Positions 25,785-34,481 are shown, counted from the stretch's first letter. The stretch is 64,000 nt of DNA from Gemmatimonadaceae bacterium (GCA_030835125.1 JAUQWM010000044.1:62001-126000), one strand, 5' to 3'. Notes: generated by a model not told the origin, from the sequence alone. Numbers and translations: made by a program.

Positions 25785-26324
25785 CTATTTCCGGAGTTTC
25801 AGCAGCTCCGCCACCAGGGCGCGATTCGCCGGGGAGTTCCAGTCCGACGCACCGGCGACGCGCTTCCGGATCAGGCCGTCGCGTCCGATGAGGTAGGTCG
25901 CCGGGATGCCGCGTGCCTCGTAGTCGTTCTCGATCTTCCCCGATCCTTCGTGCAGGACCTCGAACGTGAGGCCCTTCCGCGCGATGAAGTCGCGCACGCG
26001 CTGGGTGAAGGGCGGGTCATCAACCGCCACGGCCACGACCTTGAGCCCGGCTGGCGCGAAGTCACGATGGAGGGACTCGATGCCGGGCATCTCCCACTCG
26101 CAAGGGCCGCACCAGGTGGCCCACAGGTTGAGCAGCACCACGTCGCCCCGGTAGTCCGCGATCCCCTTCGTCACCGGTTGTGCGTCGAGCGTGACCGCCG
26201 CGAAGTCGGGAGCGGGCGCTCCCGGCGCCACCGCGGACACCGATGGTGACAGCGTGCCGCCCCAGGCCAGCGCTCCCAGGGACACGACGACCGCGATCGA
26301 CGCGATCACGCCGCCGCGCGACAT
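25785..26324 (-). CDS. TlpA/ResA-like thiol-disulfide oxidoreductase
   Basis: Membrane-anchored periplasmic thioredoxin-fold protein, 179 residues. The N-terminal helix (about 5-23) is a signal anchor. The AhpC/TSA-thioredoxin domain has the redox motif WATWCGPCEWEMP (C72 and C75) and the cis-Pro region GIPATYLIGRDG. Such proteins reduce apocytochrome c or other envelope disulfides; here the cytochrome c-FTR1 protein could be one client, which is speculation. The ATG at 26324 overlaps the rpe stop, so it is co-translated with rpe. Two degenerate GACTCGT units (about 25727-25740) lie downstream. Confidence 0.9.
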   Translation of the reverse strand: MSRGGVIASIAVVVSLGALAWGGTLSPSVSAVAPGAPAPDFAAVTLDAQPVTKGIADYRGDVVLLNLWATWCGPCEWEMPGIESLHRDFAPAGLKVVAVAVDDPPFTQRVRDFIARKGLTFEVLHEGSGKIENDYEARGIPATYLIGRDGLIRKRVAGASDWNSPANRALVAELLKLRK

Positions 26325-26989
26325 CAGGCCATCTCCGAGCAGCGCGAACGGAGTTCGCTGATTTCCGCCGCGGTGTCGGGGGCGGTGAAGACCGCATTCC
26401 CGGCCACGAACGTGTCCGCGCCGGCGCGCCAGCACTGGCGGATCGTATCGCGCGACACGCCACCATCCACTTCGAGGACGGCGCCCGAGCCCACGGCGGT
26501 CAGCAGTTGGCGCGCCCGGGCGATCTTCCCGAGCGATCCCTCGATGAACTTCTGGCCGCCAAAGCCGGGATTCACGCTCATCACCAGCAGCAGGTCGAGG
26601 TCGCCGGCCACGTCGCGCAGGGACTCCACCGGGGTCGACGGATTGATGGCGGCGCCGGCGCGGCAGCCCAGCTCGCGGATGCGATGCAATTGCCGGTGAA
26701 GGTGCGGCGCCACTTCCTGGTGGATCGTCAGCACGGACGCGCCCGCTCCCGCGAAGGTCTCGAAGTAGCGTTCCGGTTCGACCACCATGAGGTGGACGTC
26801 GAGCGGGAGCGTCGTCAGGCGGCGGAGGGTCTCGATGACCTTCGCGCCGAAGGTGAGGTTCGGCACGAACCGGCCGTCCATGACGTCGACGTGGATCCAG
26901 TCGGCGCCGCCGGCCTCGCAGCGGGCGATGTCGTCGGCGAGCCGGCCGAAGTCGGCGCTGAGGACGGAGGGAGCGATGCGAACGGTCAC
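26324..26989 (-). CDS. rpe: Ribulose-phosphate 3-epimerase
   Basis: Interconverts ribulose-5-phosphate and xylulose-5-phosphate in the pentose phosphate pathway. At 221 residues, this TIM barrel has APSVLSADFGRL at the N-terminus, the metal and catalytic residues in HVDVMDGRFVPNLTFG and DVHLMV, VNPGFGGQ and EVDGGV. It overlaps the PASTA gene upstream and the thioredoxin-like gene downstream by a few bases. Its neighbourhood (fmt, rsmB, PASTA, rpe) matches the widely conserved fmt-rsmB-prpC-pknB-rsgA-rpe order with pieces missing. Confidence 0.97.
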   Translation of the reverse strand: MTVRIAPSVLSADFGRLADDIARCEAGGADWIHVDVMDGRFVPNLTFGAKVIETLRRLTTLPLDVHLMVVEPERYFETFAGAGASVLTIHQEVAPHLHRQLHRIRELGCRAGAAINPSTPVESLRDVAGDLDLLLVMSVNPGFGGQKFIEGSLGKIARARQLLTAVGSGAVLEVDGGVSRDTIRQCWRAGADTFVAGNAVFTAPDTAAEISELRSRCSEMA

Positions 26990-27780
26990 GGGCGCCCCGA
27001 GACGCGGAGGGTGATCAGGTCGGACGCGGTCACGGCCGACCCGGCGGAAGGGACCTGGGCGATCACGAGCCCGGCCGGCATGACGCTGGTCGAATCATAC
27101 ATCGTCTCGCTGACGCGGAGGCCCAGCTGCTCGAGCGTGGCGCGCACCTCGTACAGCTCGCGACCCACGACATCGGGCATCAGCAACTGGGTGGGACCGG
27201 CGCTGAGCACGATCCCCACCGGCGTTCCCTGGGGGACCTGCTGTCCCGCCTCGGGGTCGGTCGACATGACGGTGCCGCGGGCCTCGTTGCCCGGGCGCTC
27301 GACGACCTCCCCCAGCTCGAGGACGGCGGTGCGGAGCGCGGCGACCGCGTCGTCGCGGGTCATGCCGACCAGGTTCGGGACCCGGGCGCGCAGTTGTCCC
27401 GCCGAGACGTCGAGGCTCACGACCACGTCCGGGCCGACGGTGGAGCCGGCGGCCGGCGTCTGCGCGATGACGTAGCGCCGCGGCGCCGTGTTCGACGGCC
27501 GGCTTTCGCCTAACGACGACTTCAGCCCCGCCGCCGCCAGCTTCCGCTCGGCTTCCTCGAAGCGGAGTCCGACCACCAGCGGGACCGACACGCTGGGGGC
27601 GGGACCGGTGTCGGGGAACACCAGCACGGCGACGAGGAGCCACGCAACCGCGAACGCGGCCCCGCCGATGATGGCATGGGTGCGCAGCAGCCGCTGCCAC
27701 GGCGTGAGCGGCCGCGCCGGGCGCCGCGGCTTCGGCGGCTCCGCTCCGTCCACCGGGTCCGGACGGTCCGCGTCGGTCAC
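26986..27780 (-). CDS. Membrane-anchored PASTA-domain protein without kinase
   Basis: A 264-residue protein: Pro-rich cytoplasmic tail (1-30), one transmembrane helix (about 36-57), then three extracytoplasmic PASTA domains. Domain starts are visible as VPLVVGLRFEEAERKL, VPNLVGMTRDDAVAAL and MPDVVGRELYEVRATL. PASTA domains bind muropeptides or beta-lactams in PknB-type kinases and PBPs. There is no kinase domain here, although the gene sits where pknB is found in many genomes (between rsmB and rpe). It may be a decayed or re-purposed cell-wall sensor. It overlaps rsmB and rpe by 4 bases each. Confidence 0.9.
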   Translation of the reverse strand: MTDADRPDPVDGAEPPKPRRPARPLTPWQRLLRTHAIIGGAAFAVAWLLVAVLVFPDTGPAPSVSVPLVVGLRFEEAERKLAAAGLKSSLGESRPSNTAPRRYVIAQTPAAGSTVGPDVVVSLDVSAGQLRARVPNLVGMTRDDAVAALRTAVLELGEVVERPGNEARGTVMSTDPEAGQQVPQGTPVGIVLSAGPTQLLMPDVVGRELYEVRATLEQLGLRVSETMYDSTSVMPAGLVIAQVPSAGSAVTASDLITLRVSGRP

Positions 27781-29117
27781 GCCGCCCTGCGCAGGCGCGC
27801 GGCAAAGGCGCCGTCGGTGCCGTGGCGCTGCGGAAGCACCCGGAGGCGCCCGCGGTCGATCACCGCATCAGGCACGGTGCCGTCCGGCGGCGGCTCCACG
27901 GTCCAGCCGGAATGGCGGGCAAGGAAGGCATCCACCTGTTCGTCGTTCTCCTCGGGCTCGAGTGAGCAGGTGCTGTAGACCAGCAGCCCGCCCGGGTTGA
28001 CGCACCCCGCGGCGGCGCGCAGCAGGTCGGCCTGCGTCGCCGCGAGGATGGCGAGGTCGGATTGACGAAGGCGCCACCGCGCGTCCGGGTGACGGCGAAA
28101 CGTGCCGGTCCCGGTGCAGGGCACGTCGAGGAGCACCGCGTCCAGCGGCCTGACCGCCGGGACCGCCGCGTCCATCGCGACCACCCCGACGTTGTCGACC
28201 GCCAGCCGGCGCAGGTTGTCGGATAGTCGACGCATCCGGGACACGGCGCGGTCGGCCGCCACGATGAACGACGCGGCGCGGGACAACTCGAGGGTCTTGC
28301 CCCCGGGTGCGGCGCAGAGGTCGCCGGCCACCACGCCAGGCGGGAACGCCGCATAACGAGTGACGAGCGTCGCCGCCGGGTCCTGGACGAAGCACTCGCC
28401 CTGCCGCCACGCCGCCAGCTCGAGGAGGGCCGTGCCGGCGGGCAGCCGCACGCTGTCGGGCACGAGGGGCGCGTCCCCGGCCGTGACGCCGCTCCGCTCG
28501 AGCGACGCGTCGAGCTGGCGCCGGTCGACGCGCCACGGGCGCAGGATCACCGGCGCCTCGCGGTTGTTGCTCTCGAGCAGGCGTTCCGCGTCCCCGGTCC
28601 CGAACTGCGCGACCCAGCGCGCCACGAGCCATTGCGGGTGCGAATGCTGCCGCGCCAGGCGCTCGACCTCGTCCTCCTCGACGGCCGCCGTGTCGAGGCT
28701 GGCGCGCTCGCGATCGATGCGGCGCAGGACCGCGTTGGCGAGCTTGCTGGCGCCGATCCCGTGGCGCCGCTTCACCAGTTCCACGGTCTGGGCGATCGCG
28801 GCGTAGGCCGGGACACTGCCCATGAACAGCAGCTGGTAGACGCCGAGGCGCAGCAGGTCGGTGATGTCGGCGTGGATCCGCGCGATGCCGCCACGCACCC
28901 GTGGCCGGAGCGCGCCATCCAGGTCCTCACGCCGCCGGAGCAGGCCGTACACGAGTTCCTGCGTCCAGCGCCGGTCGCGGGCGTCGAGCGTGACCGTGCG
29001 GCGGTCGAACGCGGCATCGAGCAGGAGGCCGTCCCGCAGGTCGGCGAGGATCTCGGCGGCAGCGACCCGCGAGTCCGTCACCATCGTGGCTGTCCGTGCA
29101 TGCGCGCCGGCCGTCAT
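27777..29117 (-). CDS. rsmB: 16S rRNA (cytosine-967-C5)-methyltransferase
   Basis: SAM-dependent rRNA methyltransferase of 446 residues. The N-terminal NusB-like RNA-binding domain covers about 12-140. The Rossmann domain has GDLCAAPGGKTLEL (SAM-binding) and the two catalytic cysteines in LLDVPCTGTGTFRRHP and YSTCSLEPEEN. The ATG at 29115-29117 has only 5 bases between it and TATCTTTC, so the message may be leaderless and start here although fmt lies 52 bases upstream. It overlaps the PASTA gene by 4 bases. Confidence 0.96.
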   Translation of the reverse strand: MTAGAHARTATMVTDSRVAAAEILADLRDGLLLDAAFDRRTVTLDARDRRWTQELVYGLLRRREDLDGALRPRVRGGIARIHADITDLLRLGVYQLLFMGSVPAYAAIAQTVELVKRRHGIGASKLANAVLRRIDRERASLDTAAVEEDEVERLARQHSHPQWLVARWVAQFGTGDAERLLESNNREAPVILRPWRVDRRQLDASLERSGVTAGDAPLVPDSVRLPAGTALLELAAWRQGECFVQDPAATLVTRYAAFPPGVVAGDLCAAPGGKTLELSRAASFIVAADRAVSRMRRLSDNLRRLAVDNVGVVAMDAAVPAVRPLDAVLLDVPCTGTGTFRRHPDARWRLRQSDLAILAATQADLLRAAAGCVNPGGLLVYSTCSLEPEENDEQVDAFLARHSGWTVEPPPDGTVPDAVIDRGRLRVLPQRHGTDGAFAARLRRAA

Positions 29118-29122
29118 GCCCT

Positions 29123-29130
29123 GAAAGATA
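29123..29130 (-). promoter_or_regulatory. TATCTTTC promoter-like box 5 bases before rsmB
   Basis: On the minus strand TATCTTTC (29130 to 29123) fits TAnnTTT(G/C). It ends 5 bases before the ATG, the same geometry as at the EamA and PorX-like genes. This suggests an internal promoter giving a leaderless rsmB transcript. Confidence 0.4.
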
Positions 29131-29169
29131 GGGGAGAGGGCAGGGACCCGAGGCTCGGGTGGCGCCGGA

Positions 29170-30102
29170 TCAAGTCGCGAATGCGTCCCCGACCGCGATG
29201 CCGCGGCCCTGCGCCCAGTCGAGCGAGGCCAGCCGCCGGCGACCGGCCGGATGGGCGTAGGCGATGCGGACGCTGCCCGTGCCGCAACCGACCAGCATAC
29301 CCATCTCGTCGATCGCGGCCACGACGCCGGGATCGCCCGCCGCGTCGCTGGCTACGCGCGCGCCGAAGAGCTTGACCTCGGTATCCCCCAGCACGGTGAA
29401 CGCGCCGGGGGCGGGATCGTAGGCGCGGATGGCTCGCGAGACCTCGATGGCCGGGCGCGTCCAGTCGAGCCGCGCCTGCTCGCGGGTGACCTTGCCCGCA
29501 TACGTGACGCCGGCGTCCGGCTGGGGCGTGCCGGCCGTGTCGCCTAACGCCATGAGGGTCAGCGCCTCGACGATCGCCAGCGCGCCGAGCTCGGAGAGCC
29601 GGAGGGTGAGCTCGCCGCCGGTCTCGTCATCGAGGATCGGGGTGCGGGCCTGGAGGAGCACGGGGCCGGCGTCGAGCGCGGGGACCATGCGCATGATGGA
29701 CACACCGGTCTCGGCGTCGCCGGCGAGGATGGCGGCCTGGATGGGCGCGGCGCCGCGCCAGCGGGGCAGGCGCGATGCGTGGATGTTCAGCGTGCCCATG
29801 GGCGGCAGGTCCACGACTTCCTTCGGCAGGATGTGGCCGTAGGCCACGACCACCGACAGGTCGGGCGCGAGGGCGCGCACCGCCGCCACGAATTCCTCAC
29901 CGCGCGGTCGCTCGGGCTGCAGGACGGGGATGTCTTCCTCGATCGCGACCGCCTTCACCGGTGGAGCGACGGTTGCGCTGCGACTGCGTCCCTGCGGGCG
30001 GTCCGGCTGGGTGACCACGCCGACCACGTCGCACCCCTCCCCGATCAGCGCCCGAAGCGGCGGGGTCGCGAAGTCCGGGGTGCCCCAGAAGAGGATGCGC
30101 AT
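29170..30102 (-). CDS. fmt: Methionyl-tRNA formyltransferase
   Basis: Formylates initiator Met-tRNA using 10-formyl-tetrahydrofolate, 310 residues, normal size. The N-terminal Rossmann-like formyltransferase domain has ILFWGTPDFATPPLRAL. The catalytic region NIHASRLPRWRGAAPIQAAI carries the conserved Asn and His, followed by GVSIMRMVPALDAGPVL. The C-terminal OB-like tRNA-binding domain starts near 205. It lies 1 base after def on the same strand, the usual def-fmt pair. One TTA codon (in ALGDTAG) is within GTTAGGC. Confidence 0.97.
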   Translation of the reverse strand: MRILFWGTPDFATPPLRALIGEGCDVVGVVTQPDRPQGRSRSATVAPPVKAVAIEEDIPVLQPERPRGEEFVAAVRALAPDLSVVVAYGHILPKEVVDLPPMGTLNIHASRLPRWRGAAPIQAAILAGDAETGVSIMRMVPALDAGPVLLQARTPILDDETGGELTLRLSELGALAIVEALTLMALGDTAGTPQPDAGVTYAGKVTREQARLDWTRPAIEVSRAIRAYDPAPGAFTVLGDTEVKLFGARVASDAAGDPGVVAAIDEMGMLVGCGTGSVRIAYAHPAGRRRLASLDWAQGRGIAVGDAFAT

Positions 30103-30103
30103 C

Positions 30104-30670
30104 TCACAGGATCTCGTCCCGGTGGGACGCCTCGTCGCTCCCGGGGATGGTCGCCCGGGCGAGGATGCGGCGCTGGCCCGGGTATTTCTCCTTCAGGTCT
30201 TCCCAGCGCGCCATGACGCCCCGACGCTTGAGGAAGCTGAGGTAGTCGATGAACAGCTTGCCGTGCAGGTGGTCGATTTCGTGCTGGAAGGCGCGGGCCA
30301 GCAGGTCGCTGGCCTCGCGCTCGAACACCTTCCCGTCGAGGTCCATCGCGCGGACCGTCACCTGGGCAGAGCGGGTCACGTCCCCGTAGATGTCGGGGAT
30401 CGAGAGGCAGCCTTCCTCGGCACGCTCGGTTCCCGATTCGACGATGATCTCGGGGTTGATGAGCACGATCGGGTCCTTGTCGACATCGACGACCGCGATC
30501 CGCTCGAGCCGTCCCACCTGCGGCGCGGCCAGCCCGATGCCCTGGGCGGCGCGCATCGTGTCGAACATGTCGTCCACCAGGCGCCGCAGGTCATCCGTGA
30601 TCCCGGCCACCGGGGTCGTCTCCGTGCGCAGCACGGGAGAGCCGAGGACGTGGATTGCGAGCAGGCTCAC
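30104..30670 (-). CDS. def: Peptide deformylase
   Basis: Removes the formyl group from nascent proteins, 188 residues. All three metalloenzyme motifs are present: GIGLAAPQVG (I), EEGCLSIP (II, metal Cys) and QHEIDHLHG (III, two His and catalytic Glu). The C-terminal tail after about 165 is short and charged. It overlaps yajC by 4 bases upstream and abuts fmt downstream, so translation and formyl-Met handling genes are co-expressed. Confidence 0.97.
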   Translation of the reverse strand: MSLLAIHVLGSPVLRTETTPVAGITDDLRRLVDDMFDTMRAAQGIGLAAPQVGRLERIAVVDVDKDPIVLINPEIIVESGTERAEEGCLSIPDIYGDVTRSAQVTVRAMDLDGKVFEREASDLLARAFQHEIDHLHGKLFIDYLSFLKRRGVMARWEDLKEKYPGQRRILARATIPGSDEASHRDEIL

Positions 30671-31038
30671 GCCGCCGGCCCCGTTGTTCCGGTGGGACCG
30701 GTCACCCGGGCGATGCGGCCGCGCTCGACGACGACGCGCGATTCCGCCGACTTGATGGTGACGTGGTCTTCCATGGTCCTGGCCTTGGCGTCATCGCCGC
30801 CGGCTTCCTTGATGTGCACCACTTCCCCGACGATGCCACCCGCGGTGACGATCGTGTCGCCCTTGCGCAGGTTCCGGAGCCGCTCCTCGTGCTGGCGGCG
30901 CTGCTTCTGTTGCGGGCGGATCATCAGGAAGTAGAAAATCGCGAAGATCGCCCCCATCTGGATGAGCAGGGGGATGATGGGGTTCCGGCCGGCTGGGGCG
31001 GCCTGGAGCAGGAGCAGTGTGGCGAACGTCGGGGTCAT
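30667..31038 (-). CDS. yajC: Preprotein translocase subunit YajC
   Basis: Small inner-membrane accessory of the SecDF-YajC complex, 123 residues. A single helix (about 19-42, IPLLIQMGAIFAIFYFLMIRPQQKQ) is followed by a soluble beta domain with the family signature GDTIVTAGGIVGEVV. The ATG at 31036-31038 overlaps the tgt stop, as in the widespread queA-tgt-yajC arrangement. No secD or secF follows; def is next instead. Confidence 0.95.
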   Translation of the reverse strand: MTPTFATLLLLQAAPAGRNPIIPLLIQMGAIFAIFYFLMIRPQQKQRRQHEERLRNLRKGDTIVTAGGIVGEVVHIKEAGGDDAKARTMEDHVTIKSAESRVVVERGRIARVTGPTGTTGPAA

Positions 31039-32246
31039 GTCTGGGGTTCCGGACCGGAGGCCAGGCGGTCGAGCCACTCGGTGGCCCAGGCGTCGAAGCC
31101 GCCTGCCTGGATGGCGGCACGCGCGCCGCGCATCAGGGACCCGAGGAAATGTACATTGTGAAGCGAGAGCAGGCGCAGCCCCAGGATCTCGTCCGAGACG
31201 TACAAGTGCCGCAGGTAAGCGCGGGAAAAGCGCCGGCAAACCGTGCAGTCGCAGGACTCGTCGATGGGTCGCGGGTCGGCCCGGTACCCGGCTCGCTTGA
31301 TGTTGAGCCTCCCTTCCCGCGAGAAGACCGTTCCGTTGCGGCCCATGCGCGTGGGCGCGACGCAATCGAACAGGTCCACCCCCCGCCGGACGCCCTGGAT
31401 GAGGTCCTCGGGGAACCCGACGCCCATGAGGTAGCGGGGCCGGTCGGCCGGAAGCTCCGGATGGAGGACCTCGAGCATGGCGTACATGTCCGGCTTTGCC
31501 TCACCGACGGACAAGCCGCCGATCGCCACGCCCTGCCAGTCATCGATCGCCATGATCGCGCGCGCGGCGTCGCGCCGGAGATCGCGGTGGATGCCGCCCT
31601 GGACGATGGGGAAGAGCGCTTGGCGGGAATCGGGATTCGGGAATCGGGACTCGACGGTGAGAAGTTCCCTGTCCACCTCGGACCTCTGAGCTCGGACCTC
31701 TTCCAGGCAGCGCTCCAGCCATCGGATGGAACGCTCGGAGGCATCCTTCGATGCGTCGAAGGTCGATTGCCCCGGGATGACGTGGTCGAACTGCATGACC
31801 ACGTCGGCGCCGAGGTTCTGCTGGATGCGGATGACGGATTCCGGCGTGAACCGGCGTTTCGATCCGTCGATGTGGCTGCGAAACTCGACCCCATCCTCGT
31901 CGACGCTGCGCAGTCCCTCGAGCGAGAAGACCTGGAAGCCACCGGAATCGGTGAGGATAGGGCGGTCCCACGCCATGAACCGGTGGAGTCCGCCGAGGTC
32001 GCGCACGACGTCGTCGCCCGGGCGCAGGTGCAGGTGGTACGTGTTGGCGAGCACCATCCCGGCGCCGGCTGCCACGAGGTCCTCGGGGTCGAGGGCCTTC
32101 ACGGTGCCCAGGGTCCCGACCGGCATGAAGGCCGGTGTATTCACCGCGCCATGGGGCGTGGTGAACGTGCCGGCGCGTGCACTGCCCGCGGTCGCCTCCA
32201 GGCGGAACGAGAATCCGCTCACCGGGTCGCCGCTGGGTGGCTGCAA
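31035..32246 (-). CDS. tgt: Queuine tRNA-ribosyltransferase with an in-frame repeat insertion
   Basis: Exchanges guanine-34 for preQ1 in tRNA(GUN). Key elements are DSGGFQVFS with the catalytic Asp, the nucleophile motif LFDCVAPTR, and the zinc site CDCTVC followed by a distal His. At 403 residues it is about 26 longer than the usual 375-380. The excess matches residues about 182-208, encoded by heptamer arrays (31624-31701) placed between the ERCLEE helix and the QALFPIVQGG strand. It follows queA with no gap and overlaps yajC by 4 bases. All catalytic motifs are intact, so it is probably functional. Confidence 0.96.
   Translation of the reverse strand: MQPPSGDPVSGFSFRLEATAGSARAGTFTTPHGAVNTPAFMPVGTLGTVKALDPEDLVAAGAGMVLANTYHLHLRPGDDVVRDLGGLHRFMAWDRPILTDSGGFQVFSLEGLRSVDEDGVEFRSHIDGSKRRFTPESVIRIQQNLGADVVMQFDHVIPGQSTFDASKDASERSIRWLERCLEEVRAQRSEVDRELLTVESRFPNPDSRQALFPIVQGGIHRDLRRDAARAIMAIDDWQGVAIGGLSVGEAKPDMYAMLEVLHPELPADRPRYLMGVGFPEDLIQGVRRGVDLFDCVAPTRMGRNGTVFSREGRLNIKRAGYRADPRPIDESCDCTVCRRFSRAYLRHLYVSDEILGLRLLSLHNVHFLGSLMRGARAAIQAGGFDAWATEWLDRLASGPEPQT
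31624..31701 (-). repeat. Heptanucleotide arrays inside the tgt coding sequence
   Basis: CGGGAAT, CGGGATT, CGGGAAT and CGGGACT (31624-31651) and CACCTCG, GACCTCT, GAGCTCG and GACCTCT (31674-31701) flank a 22-base centre. The whole block is 78 bases, exactly 26 codons, keeping the reading frame. The inserted protein is charged and disordered-looking (VRAQRSEVDRELLTVESR). Confidence 0.88.
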
Positions 32247-33275
32247 TCAGCGCACGAGCATCGCATCGCCATACGAGTAGAACCGGTAGTCATTGGCGAG
32301 GGCGACGCGGTAGGCTTCCATCGCCAGGTCGTACCCGGCGAACGCCGCGACCAGCATCAGGAGCGTGGAGCGCGGAAGATGAAAGTTGGTGACCAGTCTG
32401 TCTACGGCCCTGAAGCGGTACCCGGGCTGGATGAACAGGTTGGTCTCGCCGATCGCCGGCCGCAACAACCCCTCGGCTGAGGCCGCGGTCTCGAGGGTGC
32501 GGGTCGTCGTGGTGCCGACGGCCCAGGCGTGTTGGCCACGGGCCCTCACCTCGTTGAAGGCGTCCGCGGCTTGCGCGCTGACCTCGTAGTGCTCGTGGTG
32601 CATGACGTGCTGCGACGGGTCCTCCACCTCGACGGGCTTGAAGGTGCCGGCACCGACATGCAGCAACAGGTCGATGCGGCGCACGCCCTTCGCGGCGAGG
32701 GTCTCGAGCAGCTCCGGGGTGAAGTGCAGGCCCGCGGTGGGCGCGGCGACCGATCCCGGCTCGCGGGCGTAGACGGTCTGGTATCGCTCCTCATCCGTCG
32801 GGGCATCCGGGCGGTCGATATAGGGCGGGAGCGGCACGTGGCCGTACCGCTCGAGCGCCTGCTCGACCGGCAGGTCCGCCTGGAGGCGCACGATTCGCGT
32901 CCGGCGGTCGGTCATCGCCTCGATGGTCACGTCGAACCCCGGGGCGACGTGCACGACGCGGCCCGGCCGCAACTTGCCGCCGGGACTGACGAGCGCCTCG
33001 AACTGCGCCGGCTCGCTGGTGGGTCGGAGGAGGAAGACTTCGGCGGGTGCGCCGGAATCGCGCGTGCCGAGCAGCCGGGCGTGGAAGACGCGCGTGGTGT
33101 TGAGCACGATCGCGTCGCCGGCGGGGATGAGGTCCTGCAGGTCGGCGAACTGGAGGTGCTCGAAGGTGCCTGACGAGCGGTCGACGAGCAGCAGACGGCT
33201 GGCATCGCGCCGGTCCCGGGGGGACTGGGCGATGAGGTGGCGGGGGAGGGGGTAATCGAATAAAGAGGTCTTCAA
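32247..33275 (-). CDS. queA: S-adenosylmethionine:tRNA ribosyltransferase-isomerase
   Basis: Builds epoxyqueuosine on tRNA from preQ1 using the ribosyl part of SAM, 342 residues. It opens LKTSLFDYPLPRHLIAQSP, typical of QueA, which fixes the start at a TTG (33273-33275); no ATG or GTG precedes it in a sensible place. Conserved blocks are LNTTRVFHARL, AAPTAGLHFT, DLLLHVGAGTF, HHEHYEVS and TNFHLPRSTLLMLVAAFAG. It is followed directly by tgt (same pathway). The atypical start and a palindromic repeat just upstream suggest weak or regulated translation. Confidence 0.95.
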   Translation of the reverse strand: MKTSLFDYPLPRHLIAQSPRDRRDASRLLLVDRSSGTFEHLQFADLQDLIPAGDAIVLNTTRVFHARLLGTRDSGAPAEVFLLRPTSEPAQFEALVSPGGKLRPGRVVHVAPGFDVTIEAMTDRRTRIVRLQADLPVEQALERYGHVPLPPYIDRPDAPTDEERYQTVYAREPGSVAAPTAGLHFTPELLETLAAKGVRRIDLLLHVGAGTFKPVEVEDPSQHVMHHEHYEVSAQAADAFNEVRARGQHAWAVGTTTTRTLETAASAEGLLRPAIGETNLFIQPGYRFRAVDRLVTNFHLPRSTLLMLVAAFAGYDLAMEAYRVALANDYRFYSYGDAMLVR

Positions 33276-33287
33276 CGGGAAGGCTGG

Positions 33288-33390
33288 GCTGCGTGCTGAT
33301 TGCTGCTTACTGGGCCTGCTTGCGTTTGCTGGGGCTGGTGCTGGGGCTGGGGCATGCTGCGGCAGCAGCAGCCCGCAGCAATCGGCACGC
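33288..33390. repeat. Dispersed palindromic repeat, copy D, between ruvB and queA
   Basis: Left arm GCTGCGTGCTGATTGCTGC (33288-33306) and right arm GCAGCAATCGGCACGC (33375-33390) are inverted with one mismatch. The loop is rich in CTGGGG/GCTGGG repeats and a GGCAGCAGCAGCCC stretch. It lies after the ruvB stop and 12 bases before the queA TTG start. Confidence 0.82.
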
Positions 33391-33405
33391 TGCGCAACCC
33401 ACTTC

Positions 33406-34434
33406 CTACGGCTCGAAGATCGAGCCCTGTGTCTCGCGGACGTTAGGCGCGTACCCGAAATGACGGTACGCCAGCGAGGTGGCCACGCGTCCGCGCGGCG
33501 TCCGCTGCAGGAAGCCGTTCTGCACGAGGAACGGCTCGTACACTTCCTCGATCGTCTCCGCCTCCTCGGCCACCGCGGCGGCCATGGCGGCGATCCCCAC
33601 CGGCCCGCCGTCGAACTTCTCGATGATCGCCCGCAGGATGCGCGCGTCCATGTCATCGAGGCCGAAGTGATCCACGTCCAGCATCTGCAGCATCGTCTCG
33701 GCCACCGCCCTGGTGATCCGTCCCTCGGCGCGCACCTGCGCGTAGTCCCGGATCCGCCGCAGCAGGCGGTTGGCGATGCGGGGCGTGCCCCGCGAGCGCT
33801 TCGCGATCTCGAGGCTGCCCTCGGGGTCGATGGCGACCTTCACGACGTCGGCCGTGCGCCTGACGATGATGTCGAGGTCCTCGACCGGGTAGTAGTTCAG
33901 CCGCTGGACGATGCCGAAGCGCGCCCGCATCGGCGGGGTCAGCATGCCGAGCCGCGTCGTCGCCCCGATGAGCGAGAACCGCTCTACCGGCATCGTGATC
34001 GTCTGGGCCCGCGGACCCTCCGACAGCCGGATGTCGATCCGGAAGTCCTCCATCGCCGGGTACAGGAACTCCTCGATCACGGGTCGCAGCCGGTGGATCT
34101 CGTCGATGAAGAGGATGTCGCCCTCGCGCAGGTTGGTGAGCGTGCCCACCAGGTCGGCCGGCTTCTCGAGCGCCGGGCCGGAGGTCGCGCGGATGTTGAC
34201 GCCGAGTTCGCGGGCCATCAGTTCGGCCAGCGTGGTCTTGCCCAGGCCGGGGGGGCCGAAGAACAGCGTGTGGTCCAGGGGCTCACGCCGCGACAGGGCC
34301 GCGTCGATGTAGATGCGAAGGCTCTCCTTCACCTTCTCCTGCCCGATGAACTCCGAGAGCCGTTGCGGCCGCAGCGTCAGCTCGACCGGGCCTTCCTCGG
34401 GGAGTTCGTCCGGCGTGGTGATCTCGCGGCTCAT
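33406..34434 (-). CDS. ruvB: Holliday junction branch-migration helicase RuvB
   Basis: AAA+ motor of the RuvABC resolvasome, 342 residues. Walker A is [13 protein letters not shown] and Walker B is LFIDEIHRL; sensor residues and the C-terminal winged helix ([18 protein letters not shown]) are present. The ATG at 34434 starts [15 protein letters not shown]. ruvA and ruvC are not adjacent: they are 5 kb away on the same strand, with other genes in between. A perfect TAnnTTTG box (34481 to 34474) lies 39 bases upstream of the ATG. Confidence 0.97.
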   Translation of the reverse strand: MSREITTPDELPEEGPVELTLRPQRLSEFIGQEKVKESLRIYIDAALSRREPLDHTLFFGPPGLGKTTLAELMARELGVNIRATSGPALEKPADLVGTLTNLREGDILFIDEIHRLRPVIEEFLYPAMEDFRIDIRLSEGPRAQTITMPVERFSLIGATTRLGMLTPPMRARFGIVQRLNYYPVEDLDIIVRRTADVVKVAIDPEGSLEIAKRSRGTPRIANRLLRRIRDYAQVRAEGRITRAVAETMLQMLDVDHFGLDDMDARILRAIIEKFDGGPVGIAAMAAAVAEEAETIEEVYEPFLVQNGFLQRTPRGRVATSLAYRHFGYAPNVRETQGSIFEP

Positions 34435-34473
34435 GCGGCGTTCCGGCGTGGTAAACGGGGTCCCTGACGGGGC

Positions 34474-34481
34474 CAAATATA
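34474..34481 (-). promoter_or_regulatory. TATATTTG promoter box of ruvB
   Basis: On the minus strand TATATTTG is an exact match to the Bacteroidota-type -7 consensus TAnnTTTG, in an AT-rich island. A TTC triplet about 19 bases upstream could be the -33 part. The predicted leader is about 35 bases. The identical octamer precedes yebC. Confidence 0.55.
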
